Source: Streptococcus sp. bf_0095 (GTDB lineage Bacteria; Bacillota; Bacilli; Lactobacillales; Streptococcaceae). From it: 64,000 nt of DNA. Made by a program: the position numbers and the translations under genes. How positions within the stretch are numbered: the first letter of the stretch is position 1; the number at the start of each line of letters is the position of its first letter. Under the pieces are notes generated by a model. That model did not search any database, had not been told where the DNA came from, and saw nothing but the letters and a program-made list of their open reading frames with translations. Positions 1 to 10,902 of this stretch are shown here, piece after piece. Location: positions 620,001-684,000 of the forward strand of contig NZ_RCYU01000001.1 in NCBI RefSeq assembly GCF_004166885.1. The letters are read 5' to 3'.

Positions 1-1311
1 CTTGTCATCTTCAAGGACCACCAGGTCATAGCGAGCCAGCTCGGCATCTGTTGAGTAAGCATCTGTTATCTGGATATCGCCAGACTGGATAGCTTGGTAG
101 CGAAGGGCTGGTTCCATGGTGGAGACTTGTAGATGAAGACCGTAGACCTTCTGCAAGCCCTTGTTTCCATCCTCTCGGTCGTTAAACTCTAGCGTAAAGC
201 CCGCCTTTAGTTGCCCTTCCACCTTTTTCAAGTCGGAAATGGTCTTGAGGCCATACTCTTGGGCAATTTTCTTAGGCACTGCGACAGCATAGGTATTCTG
301 ATAAGCCATGGGTTTGAGCAAGGCTAGGTCGTCTTGTCGCTTGATCCCATCTCGGGCAGCTTTGTAGACTGCTTCTGGATCATGACCGACTTGTGGTGCT
401 GGCTTGAGGAGACTTTCGGTCACGGTCCCTGTAAACTCTGGATAGATAGCGATGTCCCCTTTTTTCAGGGCTTCATAGAGGAAGGTAGTCTTTCCAAAAT
501 TCGGTTTGACCGTCACTGTCATATCCGTATTTTTCTCGATCAATATCTTATACATGTTAGCTAGAATTTCGGGTTCTGGTCCTAACTTCCCAGCAATGAC
601 TAGGTTCTCTTTTTCCGGTTTGGGAAGAAGACTTGGTGTATAGCTAGCTCCCAATCCCAGGATCATGACCGCAAAGGCCGCAAAGATGGTCCGCAGTTTG
701 GCCTTTTCCATCCATTTAAGAAGAAGGTTAAAGGCGATAGCTAAGAAGGCAGAAGACAGGGCACCGATCAAAATCAGACTGGCATTATTGCGGTCAATCC
801 CCAGAAGGATAAAGGAACCGAGTCCCCCTGCTCCAATCAAGGCAGCTAGGGTAGCCGTCCCGATAATCATCACAGCTGCTGTCCGAATCCCAGACATGAT
901 GACGGGCATGGCCAAGGGAATCTCAAACTTCTTGAGTCGCTCCCACTTGGTCATCCCAAAGGCGATTCCCGCTTCTTCAAGGCTTGGGTCAATCCCTTGT
1001 AAACCGGTGATGGTATTTTGAAGGATGGGGAAAATGGCATAGATAACGAGAGCTGTCAAGGCAGGAAGTGTTCCAATTCCCATGATGGGAATGAAGAGCC
1101 CCAAAAGGGCCATGGAAGGAATGGTCTGGAAGATCCCAGCTAGCTGTAAAACCCAGTTGCTGGCTCTCTTGCGACTACTTAAATAAATAGCCAGTGGAAC
1201 AGCTAGAAAAATCGCAAGGAGCAAGGTCAGTAATGACAGTTGCAAATGTTGCCCCAGTGCAGTGAGCCAGTCTCCAAAGCGTTCTTGAAAGGTTGCAACT
1301 AGTTTAGACAT
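1..1311 (-). CDS. Osmoprotectant ABC importer, fused permease/substrate-binding subunit (3' end off window)
   Basis: Membrane subunit of a glycine betaine/choline/carnitine-type importer of the OpuB/OpuC class. The first ~200 residues are hydrophobic permease with the segment [12 protein letters not shown] and the following [17 protein letters not shown]. After a last membrane segment (about residue 235) a binding-protein domain begins at [13 protein letters not shown] and continues through [12 protein letters not shown] to the window edge, so 437 codons are visible and no stop is seen. Such permease-binding protein fusions are known in streptococci and lactococci. The ATG at 1311 overlaps the last 8 bases of the ATPase gene, which indicates translational coupling. 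Substrate choice cannot be read from the sequence. Confidence 0.88.
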   Translation of the reverse strand, partial: MSKLVATFQERFGDWLTALGQHLQLSLLTLLLAIFLAVPLAIYLSSRKRASNWVLQLAGIFQTIPSMALLGLFIPIMGIGTLPALTALVIYAIFPILQNTITGLQGIDPSLEEAGIAFGMTKWERLKKFEIPLAMPVIMSGIRTAAVMIIGTATLAALIGAGGLGSFILLGIDRNNASLILIGALSSAFLAIAFNLLLKWMEKAKLRTIFAAFAVMILGLGASYTPSLLPKPEKENLVIAGKLGPEPEILANMYKILIEKNTDMTVTVKPNFGKTTFLYEALKKGDIAIYPEFTGTVTESLLKPAPQVGHDPEAVYKAARDGIKRQDDLALLKPMAYQNTYAVAVPKKIAQEYGLKTISDLKKVEGQLKAGFTLEFNDREDGNKGLQKVYGLHLQVSTMEPALRYQAIQSGDIQITDAYSTDAELARYDLVVLEDDK

Positions 1312-2032
1312 GGTGAGCACCTCCAAATAAATCCGCAACAAAGTCGTTGGCTGGTTGGGCTAGAATGGTATCAGAATCCGCCACCTGCACAATCTCTCCT
1401 TCTTGTAGCACCGCAATCCGATCACCTAATTTCAAGGCTTCATCTGTATCATGTGTTACGAAGATAGTCGTCATACCAAATTCTTTGTGCAAGTCTTTGG
1501 TGAGAGCCTGCAACTGCTTGCGTGAAATAGCATCCAAGGCTGAAAAGGGCTCATCCATCAATAGAATCTTTGGCTCTGCAATGATGGCCCGCACAATGCC
1601 AATCCGTTGTTGTTCCCCACCCGATAACTCGCTTAGCTTGCGATTTGCATACTCTGCAGCAGGCAGACCAACCTTGTCCAAAAGTCCTTCGGTTTTAGAG
1701 GTGATTTGCTCCTTGCTCCAGCCCTTCATCTCAGGAATCAGAGCAATATTTTCCGCAACAGTTAGATTTGGAAAGAGAGCAATGGCCTGCAAAACATAAC
1801 CAGTAGAAAGACGTAACTCTCGTTCATCATAGTCCTTGATGCGTTTTCCGTCCATATAAATATTGCCATCTGTCGGCTCCAAAAGACGATTGATCATCTT
1901 GAGCATGGTGGTTTTTCCAGATCCTGAAGGTCCCACAAGAACCATAAATTCTCCATCTTCAATACGGAGATTGACGTCTTTTAAAATGTCTGTATCCGTG
2001 TAGCGCAAGGCTACATTTTTGTATTCAATCAT
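1304..2032 (-). CDS. Osmoprotectant ABC importer, ATP-binding subunit
   Basis: Cytoplasmic ATPase that drives the importer encoded just downstream. It has Walker [10 protein letters not shown], signature LSGGEQQR, Walker B ILLMDEPF and switch His in VTHDTDE, as in OpuCA/ProV. At 242 residues it ends soon after the nucleotide-binding domain and lacks the C-terminal CBS pair of longer OpuA/OpuC ATPases. An ATG 15 bases further upstream (2047) is possible, but the purine-rich GGTGAGG lies six bases before the ATG at 2032, whereas AAGGAG directly abuts the upstream ATG. It is the first gene of the operon, behind the promoter at 2107-2135. Confidence 0.88.
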   Translation of the reverse strand: MIEYKNVALRYTDTDILKDVNLRIEDGEFMVLVGPSGSGKTTMLKMINRLLEPTDGNIYMDGKRIKDYDERELRLSTGYVLQAIALFPNLTVAENIALIPEMKGWSKEQITSKTEGLLDKVGLPAAEYANRKLSELSGGEQQRIGIVRAIIAEPKILLMDEPFSALDAISRKQLQALTKDLHKEFGMTTIFVTHDTDEALKLGDRIAVLQEGEIVQVADSDTILAQPANDFVADLFGGAHHV

Positions 2033-2106
2033 ATTCTTCCTCACCATCTCCTTAAAAGCTAAGATCCTTATCTCACTTTTTATAAGAGTGTAATCATTAT
2101 TATAAC

Positions 2107-2135
2107 ATTGTAATGCTAGATATTACATCTGTCAA
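2107..2135 (-). promoter_or_regulatory. opu operon promoter with embedded inverted repeat
   Basis: On the minus strand TTGACA (2135-2130) and TACAAT (2112-2107) are separated by exactly 17 bases. Within the spacer and overlapping the -10 box lies the inverted repeat TGTAAT-N7-ATTACA (2109-2127). A further TGTAAT occurs at 2089-2094. A repeat placed this way is a likely repressor operator, perhaps for a GntR- or MarR/GbsR-type osmotic regulator. No regulator gene is visible nearby. Confidence 0.7.
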
Positions 2136-2160
2136 CAATTTTGATTTGAAATCATATATA

Positions 2161-2192
2161 AGAAAAGGAGCTTGGCCAAGGCCAAACTCTTC
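2161..2192 (-). terminator. Rho-independent terminator after lipoprotein gene
   Basis: The stem GAGTTTGGC / GCCAAGCTC with loop CTTG (2168-2189) is followed by CTTTTCT on the minus strand, 12 bases past the stop of the lipoprotein gene at 2204. Confidence 0.7.
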
Positions 2193-2203
2193 ATTATGAT
2201 GGA

Positions 2204-3352
2204 CTATTCTTCTTCTACCAAACGTTTAAACTCCGCTTGGATTTCTGTATTTTCTGTTGGTTTTAAGTACATGACCCCACCATTAGTCGTCTGTGAATGA
2301 AATACAATCGCTTCTCCTGTATTGGTTATCGCAAAGAAGTAACTATGAACATCCGGGTACTTATCCCAATTGCTATAACACTCTACTATTCGGTACTGGG
2401 CATTTCCTAGACCTGTATCCGAGTACTCAGCATTCATTTTTTCACTTGGTCCATCATCCCTAAGTGTATAGAGGTGGTCAGGACCAACATCTCCTCCTAC
2501 GATCCCCTTTTGGTAATTGGGCTGTCCTAGTCTTTCCACCCAGTCCTTTATAAAAGCTTCTAGCTTGGCAGATTTGTTGAGATTCCATGGTGCTTTTTGC
2601 TCAGTTGTTGACTTAGATGAACGACTTGGAACTTCAAATTCCTGCCAATCGAGGCCTCTTAAGTCAATTTGATCCGATGCATTTTTTCCAAAATCAGCAG
2701 CAATATCATTTGCTTGTATTTGAATCTCTTTTTCTTGGAGGATAGTTGCTTGCTCTTGCTTGGCATTAAGCTGATAAAGAGTTCCATAACCTTGACCCGT
2801 TCCTGAAGACCAGCTAAGCTCTAGGACTTCTCCTCCTTTATAGACAAGCGTAGCATTTCTTGCTCCACCATGACCTGCCACGAACCCTTCTGCCAAAAGG
2901 ACAGGTTTCCCGGCTTGCAAATAGTAAAGACCGGTTAAGAAATATTTGCCACTCAAATTTAGGTCCGCAATCAGAAGTTCCTCTATCCCATCGTTATTTA
3001 AATCTGCAAAGGCATAACGCATTTCATCTGCCTGGTTAACCGCATTTTCGATTGCCCAACTATTGATTGGACGCTCAGTTGCATGTAAACTTTGAGAGAG
3101 ACTTGCGATGCTTGCTGTATCCTTTGGCGAGGTCAAAATCTTTTGATAATCCTCAAATACAGGCTGGTACAACTTCTTGTAATCTTTTTTTACTTCTTTT
3201 TTAGTGACCTTTTTACTAGAAGATGATAAAGTCGTTGTTTCCGCGCTGTTATTCAACTGACTAGAATGTCGAGGAGTTCGTTTGCTACAACCAACCGTAA
3301 TAAGTCCTGCTAGTAAGAGAATAAAGGCTCCTAACTTCTCTTTTCGTTTCAT
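2204..3352 (-). CDS. Lipoprotein with acidic calcium-loop-like motif and possible DUF4767-type C-terminal domain
   Basis: Surface lipoprotein of 382 residues and unknown function. The start at 3352 is preceded by AAAGGAG at six bases; an in-frame ATG 30 bases upstream has no such site. The signal peptide ends in the lipobox ITVGC, followed by a Ser/Thr/Lys-rich linker. Around residue 130 the segment FADLNNDGIEELLIADL resembles an EF-hand/FG-GAP-like acidic loop (DxNxDGxxE). The C-terminal ~110 residues, starting at PWNLNKSAKLEAF, look like the DUF4767 domain of Firmicute lipoproteins, but this is from memory of the family and not tested. It is a single-gene unit. Confidence 0.75.
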   Translation of the reverse strand: MKRKEKLGAFILLLAGLITVGCSKRTPRHSSQLNNSAETTTLSSSSKKVTKKEVKKDYKKLYQPVFEDYQKILTSPKDTASIASLSQSLHATERPINSWAIENAVNQADEMRYAFADLNNDGIEELLIADLNLSGKYFLTGLYYLQAGKPVLLAEGFVAGHGGARNATLVYKGGEVLELSWSSGTGQGYGTLYQLNAKQEQATILQEKEIQIQANDIAADFGKNASDQIDLRGLDWQEFEVPSRSSKSTTEQKAPWNLNKSAKLEAFIKDWVERLGQPNYQKGIVGGDVGPDHLYTLRDDGPSEKMNAEYSDTGLGNAQYRIVECYSNWDKYPDVHSYFFAITNTGEAIVFHSQTTNGGVMYLKPTENTEIQAEFKRLVEEE

Positions 3353-3468
3353 AAGCTTCTCCTTTTGTGCCATCCTTGACATTTGTACTTTTCTCTTTAT
3401 ATTATACCAAAAAAGAAGGCTACACCTGATGATTTGTGTAAAACCTTCTTATTCCATTTCATTTTGAT

Positions 3469-3641
3469 CTAATTTGGGTCCTTTTGCTCTCGACGACCCA
3501 GATTGTCCTGACTTTCGATATGTTGCTTGATCAAGGCGACCACTTCATTATTGCTTGGAAGACATAATCCTTGTTCACGATTTGGTCATCACTAGCCTTA
3601 GCAAAGCGAAAAATCTGACCGATTAGAATATCAAAACATTA
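3469..3641 (-). pseudogene. Frameshifted 3' fragment of an unidentified gene
   Basis: Reading the minus strand directly after the stop of the upstream lipoprotein gene gives CFDILIGQIFRFAKASDD then QIVNKDYV. A one-base shift continues as LPSNNEVVALIKQHIESQD and LGRREQKDPN, then TAG at 3469. The two pieces read as one natural protein tail, so this is probably the eroded end of a lost gene. The parent family is not recognised. The SNN..V stretch faintly resembles the end of Cof-type HAD phosphatases, which is only a guess. Confidence 0.5.
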
Positions 3642-4223
3642 TTTTTCGACCATACCACTGTTAATGAGACTTTCTTTCGTTACTGAATAACTAACTGTTT
3701 TGTCATCTAGGGGATTAAAGCCTGGGACGATTTCTTTTAATTTATTAAAATCGATTTTTGTGTAATCAATGGTATTGCGGATATAAAAGATTCCATCTTT
3801 GTATTCTGATGTTAGTTCAAATCCTTGTCCCATCAAATCTTTGAACATTTCTTGGCTCTTAGCAACGGCTTCTTTCATGGATTCAAGAGGGTTTTCACCA
3901 GGAACTTTTGAGACGTCGTAATCATCAACTTTTTCTTGTACTAACAAGGTATCTCCCTTGTAATACAAGGTTACAGTGGACTTACCTGCTTCATCACTCG
4001 ATTCAAGAACCGTTTTTTGAGCACCTGCTAGTGCATCCTCTTTTTGGCTTTCATCCGTTGATGACTCTTTTGTCTTCTCTTTAGCGGATGATTTGCTTGT
4101 TGCTTTACTAGTCGCCTTAGTGGACGATGGACTAGTAGATTTTGTACTCTCTTTTTGTGCGCAACCAGCTAAAAGAAGACCCGCTGTCAAGAAGACGGCT
4201 AACATTTTTGTGGTTTTATTCAT
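3639..4223 (-). CDS. DUF1307 (YehR-type) lipoprotein
   Basis: Secreted lipoprotein of 194 residues. The signal peptide ends in LLLAGC, followed by a long Ser/Thr/Lys linker (about residues 25-60), then a compact domain with VTLYYKGDTLLVQE and the C-terminal motif YSVTKESLINSG, which fit the YehR/DUF1307 family. Function in the family is unknown. GTGAGGT seven bases before the ATG supports the start. It stands alone between the gene relic and galE. An 8-bp inverted repeat (AAATGACT / AGTCATTT, 4247-4285) lies in its leader. Confidence 0.8.
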   Translation of the reverse strand: MNKTTKMLAVFLTAGLLLAGCAQKESTKSTSPSSTKATSKATSKSSAKEKTKESSTDESQKEDALAGAQKTVLESSDEAGKSTVTLYYKGDTLLVQEKVDDYDVSKVPGENPLESMKEAVAKSQEMFKDLMGQGFELTSEYKDGIFYIRNTIDYTKIDFNKLKEIVPGFNPLDDKTVSYSVTKESLINSGMVEK

Positions 4224-4352
4224 TTTGAATACCTCACTTTTTTATGATGGTTAGGGAAATGACTGACATCTGAAACGAGTCATTTAGCAGGATCAACTGT
4301 CGTTTTAGATGTTATTAGAAAAGTCTCAAAAATAATGTTCGCAGTCCCCTAC

Positions 4353-5351
4353 TTATCGATCATTGTAGCCATCTGGGTGGCTGGAATGCCATTCCCAGGC
4401 TGTTTGGATAATGGTTTCGATATTGTCAAATTTTGGCTGCCAGCCGAGGATGGCACGCGCCTTCTCAGATGACGCGATCAGGGTATCTGGATCTCCTGGT
4501 CTACGATCTGCAATCTCCAGAGGGATTGGATGTCCCGTCACCTTGCGGGCTGCTTCTACGATTTGAAGATTGGAGAATCCAGTCGACGAGCCCAGGTTAA
4601 AGGCAGTAGATGGGTTGCCATTACGCAGATACTCCACTGCTAAAAGATGGGCATCCGCCAAGTCAAATGGATGGACATAGTCCCGAACATTGGTGCCATC
4701 TGGTGTCTGGTAGTCATCTCCAAAAATAGCGATCTTCTCGCGTTTTCCTTGGGCCACTTGTAAGACGATCGGTAAGAGATGGGTCTCTGGTCCATGGTCT
4801 TCCCCAATAGATCCGTCAGGCTTAGCACCCGCAACATTAAAGTAACGAAGGGGCACATACTTGATGCCGTAGGCTTGATCAGCCCAACGCATGATGGTTT
4901 CCATCATGAGCTTGCTTTCGCCATAAGGGTTGATTGGTTTTTGCGGAGTGGTTTCAAGAATCGGAATTTCTTCTGGAATGCCGTAGGTGGCAGCAGTCGA
5001 AGAAAAGACGATGTAGTGCACCCCACATTCATGCATGACTTCCAAGAGTTTGACCATGCCTGCTGTATTGTTGTCAAAATATTTCAATGGATCTGCCATA
5101 GACTCAGCGACCAGTGAGTAGGCCGCAAAGTGGATGACCGCATCGATATCTTCGTGTTCTTTAAACACAGTGCGCATAAAGTCTTGGTCCGCCAGGTCTC
5201 CTTGGTAAAAGACGGCATCTGGATGCACCGCTGCACGGTGGCCTGTGACCAGACTATCCACCACGACGACTTTTTCCTGTCCTTCATTGACCAAGCGGTC
5301 CACCATATGGGAACCGATATAGCCAGCTCCTCCGAGTACGAGTATTGCCAT
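4353..5351 (-). CDS. galE: UDP-glucose 4-epimerase
   Basis: NAD-dependent interconversion of UDP-galactose and UDP-glucose, the last step of the Leloir pathway. The Rossmann motif GGAGYIGSH lies at the very N-terminus. The catalytic YxxxK is in [11 protein letters not shown] and the substrate region contains RYFNVAGA. The reading frame extends far upstream, but the start at 5351 puts the nucleotide motif at residue 7, has AAGGA at a good distance and gives 332 residues, the family norm. It lies 64 bp after galT and is the last gene of the galK-HAD-galT-galE run. Confidence 0.96.
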   Translation of the reverse strand: MAILVLGGAGYIGSHMVDRLVNEGQEKVVVVDSLVTGHRAAVHPDAVFYQGDLADQDFMRTVFKEHEDIDAVIHFAAYSLVAESMADPLKYFDNNTAGMVKLLEVMHECGVHYIVFSSTAATYGIPEEIPILETTPQKPINPYGESKLMMETIMRWADQAYGIKYVPLRYFNVAGAKPDGSIGEDHGPETHLLPIVLQVAQGKREKIAIFGDDYQTPDGTNVRDYVHPFDLADAHLLAVEYLRNGNPSTAFNLGSSTGFSNLQIVEAARKVTGHPIPLEIADRRPGDPDTLIASSEKARAILGWQPKFDNIETIIQTAWEWHSSHPDGYNDR

Positions 5352-5415
5352 TTGTTTTCCTTTCGCTTCTTTGTCTTCTCTCTTATTGTACCAAATTTCT
5401 GCCGCTTCTCCACAC

Positions 5416-6888
5416 TTAAAGTGTCGCAACAAAGCGTCTAAAGGCCGCTTGACCTTCTGCGGTTCGCTTGTAGACACCGGCATCTTCCAGCACTCGCGCA
5501 AAGATCTGGCCAACCGATTCACAGACAAGGGTTTCTGCCTCTGCTCCATCTGTGATGGCTGGGTGAGTAGCTTTCAAATCATCTGCCCAAGCCTGGTGGT
5601 AGGTTGCCACTGTGCTCTCACGTCCAAGCAAATAGTCTTGAACCTGCTTGAGCTCTTCCTTGAGGCGAGGTGGCAAAATGGCCAGGCCCATGACTTCGAT
5701 CAGGCCGATATTTTCTTTTTTGATGTGTTGCACATCCGCATGTGGATGATAAATGCCATCTGGATGCTCTGGTGAGGTTTGGTTGTCACGGAGCACCAAG
5801 TCCAATTCATAATGCCCATCACGAATCCGTGCAATGGGGGTAATGGTATGGTGAGGCTGACCATCGGATACCGCTAAAACTTGAACGGCTGGATCCGAGT
5901 AGCCTCGCCAGGCTGTTAGGATATGGTCTGCCAGGGCAATCAATTGCGCCTTGTCATCTGATTGCAAACGGAGAACCGACATGGGCCAATTAACACTTCC
6001 TACCGATACAGCCTCAAAGCCCTCAATGGTAAAGCTTTCCTGCACAGGAGCTAGCTCCATAGGGAAGGTGTGGCGTCCGCCTTGGTAATGATCATGAGTC
6101 AGGATAGATCCCCCTACAATGGGCAGGTCTGCATTGGACCCTGCAAAATAGCCTGGAAAAGTCTCGACAATGGTCAAGAGTCGCTCAAAAGTCTTGCGAC
6201 TAATGGCCATGGGAACATGCTGGCTATCGAGGAAAATGCAGTGTTCATTGAAGTAGGCATAAGGGGAATACTGAAAGCCCCAGTCATGACCGTCCATGTC
6301 AAAACGGATAATCCGATGATTGGCCCGGGCTGGATGGTCTAGGCGACCTTGATAGCCTTCATTTTCAAAGCACAATTGGCAGGCTGGATAATGACTGGCT
6401 TTGGCAAGCTTGGCCGCTGCAATGTCTTTAGGATCTTTTTCAGGTTTTGACAGATTGATGGTGATTTCAAGAGAACCGTAGGGAGTTTGTGTCTCAAAGG
6501 CAATATTTTGCGCAATGGCTTTGACCTTGATGTAATCATTGCGCTTCGAGAGGGCATAGAAATCCGCAATCGCGTCTTCCTTAGACTGACGGTAGGTCTC
6601 CCAAAAGCGATGGTTGACTTGACTAGGACTAGGGGTAATCCAATCCATCAATTCCGCACCCAGGCTGTCCTTGGCGGCCATGCTGTCTTGGATCTTGCTA
6701 TTTGCAACAGCGATCTCTACCAGCTGATCTTTGAGTGCGATCAAGTCTTCTTTTTGAGCTGGGGCGTCTAGCCCTTCTTCTCCAACGCGACTCATGATGC
6801 GATTTTTTAGATAAATCCGATCCATCTCTTCGTAGTCACTTGCCGCAATGACGGCTGTGACAAATGCATCCAAAATTCCCTGATTCAT
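5416..6888 (-). CDS. galT: UDP-glucose-hexose-1-phosphate uridylyltransferase (Firmicute-type GalT)
   Basis: Transfers UMP from UDP-glucose to galactose-1-phosphate in the Leloir pathway. At 490 residues it belongs to the long Firmicute class rather than the ~350-residue enterobacterial class. The segments [24 protein letters not shown] and [16 protein letters not shown] carry the conserved Cys/His positions. AAGGAG precedes the ATG by five bases. Its ATG overlaps the stop of the HAD gene as ATGA (6885-6888), so translation is coupled. Confidence 0.96.
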   Translation of the reverse strand: MNQGILDAFVTAVIAASDYEEMDRIYLKNRIMSRVGEEGLDAPAQKEDLIALKDQLVEIAVANSKIQDSMAAKDSLGAELMDWITPSPSQVNHRFWETYRQSKEDAIADFYALSKRNDYIKVKAIAQNIAFETQTPYGSLEITINLSKPEKDPKDIAAAKLAKASHYPACQLCFENEGYQGRLDHPARANHRIIRFDMDGHDWGFQYSPYAYFNEHCIFLDSQHVPMAISRKTFERLLTIVETFPGYFAGSNADLPIVGGSILTHDHYQGGRHTFPMELAPVQESFTIEGFEAVSVGSVNWPMSVLRLQSDDKAQLIALADHILTAWRGYSDPAVQVLAVSDGQPHHTITPIARIRDGHYELDLVLRDNQTSPEHPDGIYHPHADVQHIKKENIGLIEVMGLAILPPRLKEELKQVQDYLLGRESTVATYHQAWADDLKATHPAITDGAEAETLVCESVGQIFARVLEDAGVYKRTAEGQAAFRRFVATL

Positions 6889-7544
6889 TGATTCTCCTTC
6901 TTACGTTTTAAATAGTCTCTGACAGCATCTAAATCCTGGAAAACTTGTTCCGCTTTAGTTAAGAAAGACTGTGCTGGTACTTTTAAATCTGGAACACATA
7001 TGACTGGTATTCCAGCCCGATAGGCTGCTTCAATCCCTGCCTCACTATCCTCTAGTACTAAGCAATTCTCTGGTAAAGCATTCAAATCACTACAAGTCTT
7101 TAAAAATATATCTGGGTAAGGTTTACTTCGTTTGACATCTTTTGCAAAAACTAAATGGTCAAATAGGGACAGTACCCCATTGCTATCCAAGATCATTCTA
7201 GCCCGAGATTCAACACTTGAAGTTGCTAAGGCGATTGGAATGTCCTCTGTTTTCAAAAAAGTAAGCAAATTTTTAGCACCTTTTTTTAAATGAACACCTT
7301 GGGCTAAGATTCGAGCTTCTAATTCATAAACTTTAGCCAGAGTTTGTTCGAAATTCCAAGGTAAATCATAGGTATCTAAAAATCGTTGAACATTCTCCTC
7401 TTCTCTATGTCCACTGTAGTCTCTAGAATAAGTTTCTTCTGTGAAAGGAATTCCAAAATCTCTAAGTAATTCTTGATAAACTTTTAGAGAAATGATTTCA
7501 GTATCGGCTAATAAGCCATCTAAATCAAATATTACAGCTTCCAT
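6885..7544 (-). CDS. HAD-superfamily phosphatase/phosphomutase of beta-phosphoglucomutase type in the gal operon
   Basis: Soluble HAD subfamily IA enzyme, 219 residues. Motif I is [11 protein letters not shown], motif II Ser/Thr lies in ALATSSV, and motif III/IV is [11 protein letters not shown] plus [13 protein letters not shown]. The DxDG and cap-domain layout match beta-phosphoglucomutases and sugar-phosphate phosphatases. The ATG at 7544 has AGGTGA five bases upstream; a GTG three codons earlier is an alternative. It sits between galK and galT with almost no spacing, suggesting a role in handling hexose phosphates. The gene looks AT-richer than its neighbours by eye. Exact substrate unknown. 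Confidence 0.8.
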   Translation of the reverse strand: MEAVIFDLDGLLADTEIISLKVYQELLRDFGIPFTEETYSRDYSGHREEENVQRFLDTYDLPWNFEQTLAKVYELEARILAQGVHLKKGAKNLLTFLKTEDIPIALATSSVESRARMILDSNGVLSLFDHLVFAKDVKRSKPYPDIFLKTCSDLNALPENCLVLEDSEAGIEAAYRAGIPVICVPDLKVPAQSFLTKAEQVFQDLDAVRDYLKRKKENQ

Positions 7545-7553
7545 TATTATCAC

Positions 7554-8720
7554 CTAGTCTAAAACTCGTGTCCCTGCCGCAACTTCTGCAATATAAAAGC
7601 TTGGCGCATAGCCAACGACTTCTTCATAGCGGTTGCCGACAGCTTCTTTAAAGGCTTCAACCTTATCTTTGTTTACAAGGGCGATGGCGCAACCACCAAA
7701 GCCTGCTCCTGTCATACGAGCGCCCAAGACACCTTCTTGTTCCCAGGCTGTATGCACCAAGGTATCCAATTCTAGACCTGTCACTTCGTAGTCATGCTCC
7801 AAGGATACGTGGGAAGCATTCATGAGACGGCCAAAGCCTTCCAAATCCCCTGCTTCAAGTGCCTTACGAGCTTGGAGGGTCCGTTGGTTTTCAAGTACAG
7901 CATGGCGAGCTCGTTTGATGCGATTTTCATCCTTGATCAAGTAGCTGTAGGTATCAAAAGCCCAGAGATCCAGTTCCCCTAAGGTTTGGATATCCAATTT
8001 TTCTTGGAGTTCAGAGACGGCGGTTTCACATTCTGAACGACGTTCATTGTATTTTGAATCCGCTAATTCCCGGCGTTTGTTGGTATTCATGATGACTACG
8101 ACATTGTCTTTGAGGTCCAGCGGTACCAGATCATACTCTAGGGTGTTGGTATCGAGATAAATAGCCCGTTGATCAGCTCCCATACCGATGGCAAATTGGT
8201 CCATGATCCCAGAGTTGACTCCGATGAAGTGATTTTCGGTTTGTTTTCCGATCTTGACCAGATCTAGACGATCTAAGTGAAGATCATATAGTTTCTCAGC
8301 GATGACACCAATCAAGAGCTCAAGGGAAGCTGAAGAAGAAAGACCGGATCCATTTGGAATATTGCCATAAACATAGACATCCATACCGCTATCAATGACA
8401 TGACCCGCTTCTTGCAAGAAGTGGAGCACGCCTTTTGGATAGTTGGTCCAGTTGTGCTCTTTTTCAAAGTGGAGATTTTCAAGTGGAACTTCAATGATCC
8501 CCTTGTCTTCAAAGTTTCCTGAGAAGAAACGCAAGACCTTATCCTCGCGCTTTCTTGCCGCTCCGTAGGTACCAAGTGTGATGGCTGCTGGGAAGACATG
8601 CCCACCATTATAGTCAGTGTGTTCACCGATCAGATTAATCCGTCCTGGTGAAAAGAAAGTATGATCCGCTTCTGCTCCAAAGACTGTTTGAAAAGCGTTC
8701 CGAAGTTCTAGAGTATTCAT
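7554..8720 (-). CDS. galK: Galactokinase
   Basis: Phosphorylates galactose to galactose-1-phosphate with ATP. The GHMP signature [14 protein letters not shown] is near the N-terminus, the ATP loop is [11 protein letters not shown], and the C-terminal motif is [12 protein letters not shown]. The frame stays open upstream, but the ATG at 8720 has GAGGT at seven bases and yields 388 residues, the standard length. It is the first gene of the gal operon, facing galR across a 141-bp control region. Confidence 0.97.
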   Translation of the reverse strand: MNTLELRNAFQTVFGAEADHTFFSPGRINLIGEHTDYNGGHVFPAAITLGTYGAARKREDKVLRFFSGNFEDKGIIEVPLENLHFEKEHNWTNYPKGVLHFLQEAGHVIDSGMDVYVYGNIPNGSGLSSSASLELLIGVIAEKLYDLHLDRLDLVKIGKQTENHFIGVNSGIMDQFAIGMGADQRAIYLDTNTLEYDLVPLDLKDNVVVIMNTNKRRELADSKYNERRSECETAVSELQEKLDIQTLGELDLWAFDTYSYLIKDENRIKRARHAVLENQRTLQARKALEAGDLEGFGRLMNASHVSLEHDYEVTGLELDTLVHTAWEQEGVLGARMTGAGFGGCAIALVNKDKVEAFKEAVGNRYEEVVGYAPSFYIAEVAAGTRVLD

Positions 8721-8754
8721 TGAGATTACCTCACTTATATAGTTATTTATCTTT

Positions 8755-8783
8755 AGTGTAACCCTTTTCATCAAGCAAATCAA
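8755..8783 (-). promoter_or_regulatory. galK promoter with cre-like box
   Basis: On the minus strand TTGATT (8783-8778) and TACACT (8760-8755) are 17 bases apart, 35 bases upstream of the galK start codon. TGAAAAGGGTTACA (8770-8757), overlapping the -10 box, matches the CcpA cre consensus TGWNANCGNTNWCA at all positions but one. CcpA repression of galK is therefore likely. Confidence 0.7.
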
Positions 8784-8787
8784 TTCA

Positions 8788-8807
8788 TTTACTAAAATTT
8801 TAGTAAA
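8788..8807. promoter_or_regulatory. Perfect 20-bp palindrome, probable GalR operator
   Basis: TTTACTAAAATTTTAGTAAA is fully self-complementary and ends four bases upstream of the galK -35 box. On the other side it lies upstream of the galR extended -10. LacI-family repressors bind symmetric operators of this kind, and the adjacent gene is galR, so autoregulation and control of the gal operon from one site is the simplest reading. Confidence 0.75.
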
Positions 8808-8816
8808 ATACATTAA

Positions 8817-9863
<1,047 letters not shown>

Positions 9864-9892
9864 TCTTCCATCCTTTTCGAAAATAAGATACT

Positions 9893-10834
9893 ATGAAAAC
9901 ACACGAAATTTTATACCAAACTTTGGCCCAAGCCCAGGATTATGTCAACGGCGAGCAACTAGCCCAGGAAATGGGCCTGTCTCGCACCTCTATCTGGAAG
10001 GCCATCCAGCGTCTAGAAAAAGAAGGCATCGAGATTGAGTCTGTTAAAAATCGAGGCTACAAGATCCTTTCTGGAGACCTCCTAATCCCCCAAGTCATCG
10101 AAGACCTTTGTCCATTGACAGTCTCCTATAATCCCCAGTGCCAATCCACCCAGTTAGACGCTAAGAATGCCATGGAAGCGGGTGGCCAATCTGCTACTCT
10201 GTATCTAGCTCCTTTCCAAACAGCTGGTAAGGGGCGTTTTGGGCGCGACTACTTCTGTCCTTCTCAAGGGGGAATCTACATGTCTCTCCACCTCAAGCCC
10301 AACCTCCCTTTCGATCAAGCACCTGCCTATACCCTCATGGTCGCAGCTGCTATCTATAAGGCTCTGAAAAGTCTAGCCTTACTGGATGTCGATATCAAGT
10401 GGGTCAATGACATCTACTACAAGGGGAAAAAAGTTGGAGGCATTCTGACTGAAGCCATCAGTTCTATCGAAACAGGCCTCATCACAGATGTCATTATTGG
10501 TGTGGGGCTCAATTTTTCCATCACTGATTTTCCAAAGGAACTGAAAGACAAGGCAGGGTCCCTCTTTGGTGCCCAGCCTCCCATTTCCCGCAATGAACTG
10601 ATTGCTGAGATTTGGAAGGAATTTTTCACCACTCCAGAAGAGGAGCTGATCTACCTCTACAAGCAACGTTCACTGGTCCTAGGTAAGGAAGTCCGCTTCG
10701 AACAAAATCAAACCAGCTACCAAGGTCTGGCCAAGGATATCTCAGATAGTGGACAACTACTAGTCCAACTGGAGGACGGCCAAGAACGCTGGCTTAATAG
10801 TGGCGAAATTTCCCTCAAACAGTGGGACCTGTAA
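9893..10834 (+). CDS. birA: Bifunctional biotin-[acetyl-CoA-carboxylase] ligase / biotin repressor
   Basis: Attaches biotin to the biotin carrier domain via biotinyl-AMP. Residues 1-60 form a winged helix (GLSRTSIWKAIQRLEKEGIE), so it can also bind DNA as a biotin-responsive repressor. The catalytic loop GKGRFGRDY is at residues 112-120 and the ligase motif KWVNDIYYKGKKVGGIL begins near 169. A C-terminal SH3-like segment ends the 313-residue protein. It lies 29 bp after galR and may be cotranscribed with it. A candidate BirA operator is found at bioY (23628-23660). Confidence 0.94.
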   Translation: MKTHEILYQTLAQAQDYVNGEQLAQEMGLSRTSIWKAIQRLEKEGIEIESVKNRGYKILSGDLLIPQVIEDLCPLTVSYNPQCQSTQLDAKNAMEAGGQSATLYLAPFQTAGKGRFGRDYFCPSQGGIYMSLHLKPNLPFDQAPAYTLMVAAAIYKALKSLALLDVDIKWVNDIYYKGKKVGGILTEAISSIETGLITDVIIGVGLNFSITDFPKELKDKAGSLFGAQPPISRNELIAEIWKEFFTTPEEELIYLYKQRSLVLGKEVRFEQNQTSYQGLAKDISDSGQLLVQLEDGQERWLNSGEISLKQWDL

Positions 10835-10852
10835 AACAGACCAACAGCTCAA

Positions 10853-10889
10853 AAAAGAGTCTGAGACAAAACATTTCTCAGACTCTTTT
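10853..10889. terminator. Bidirectional terminator after birA
   Basis: A perfect 14-bp stem AAAAGAGTCTGAGA / TCTCAGACTCTTTT with a 9-base loop. The paired A and T runs allow it to stop transcription from birA and from the opposing small gene at 10903. Confidence 0.85.
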
Positions 10890-10902
10890 GTGTGAAGATA
10901 TA

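Noticed and set aside
665..1021. Plus-strand open frame of 118 codons
   Set aside because: It lies wholly opposite the conserved permease domain of the osmoprotectant importer.
4247..4285. AAATGACT/AGTCATTT inverted repeat before the DUF1307 lipoprotein as a regulatory site
   Set aside because: Only 8 bp with a 23-base centre, no promoter could be placed beside it, and such repeats arise by chance in AT-rich DNA.
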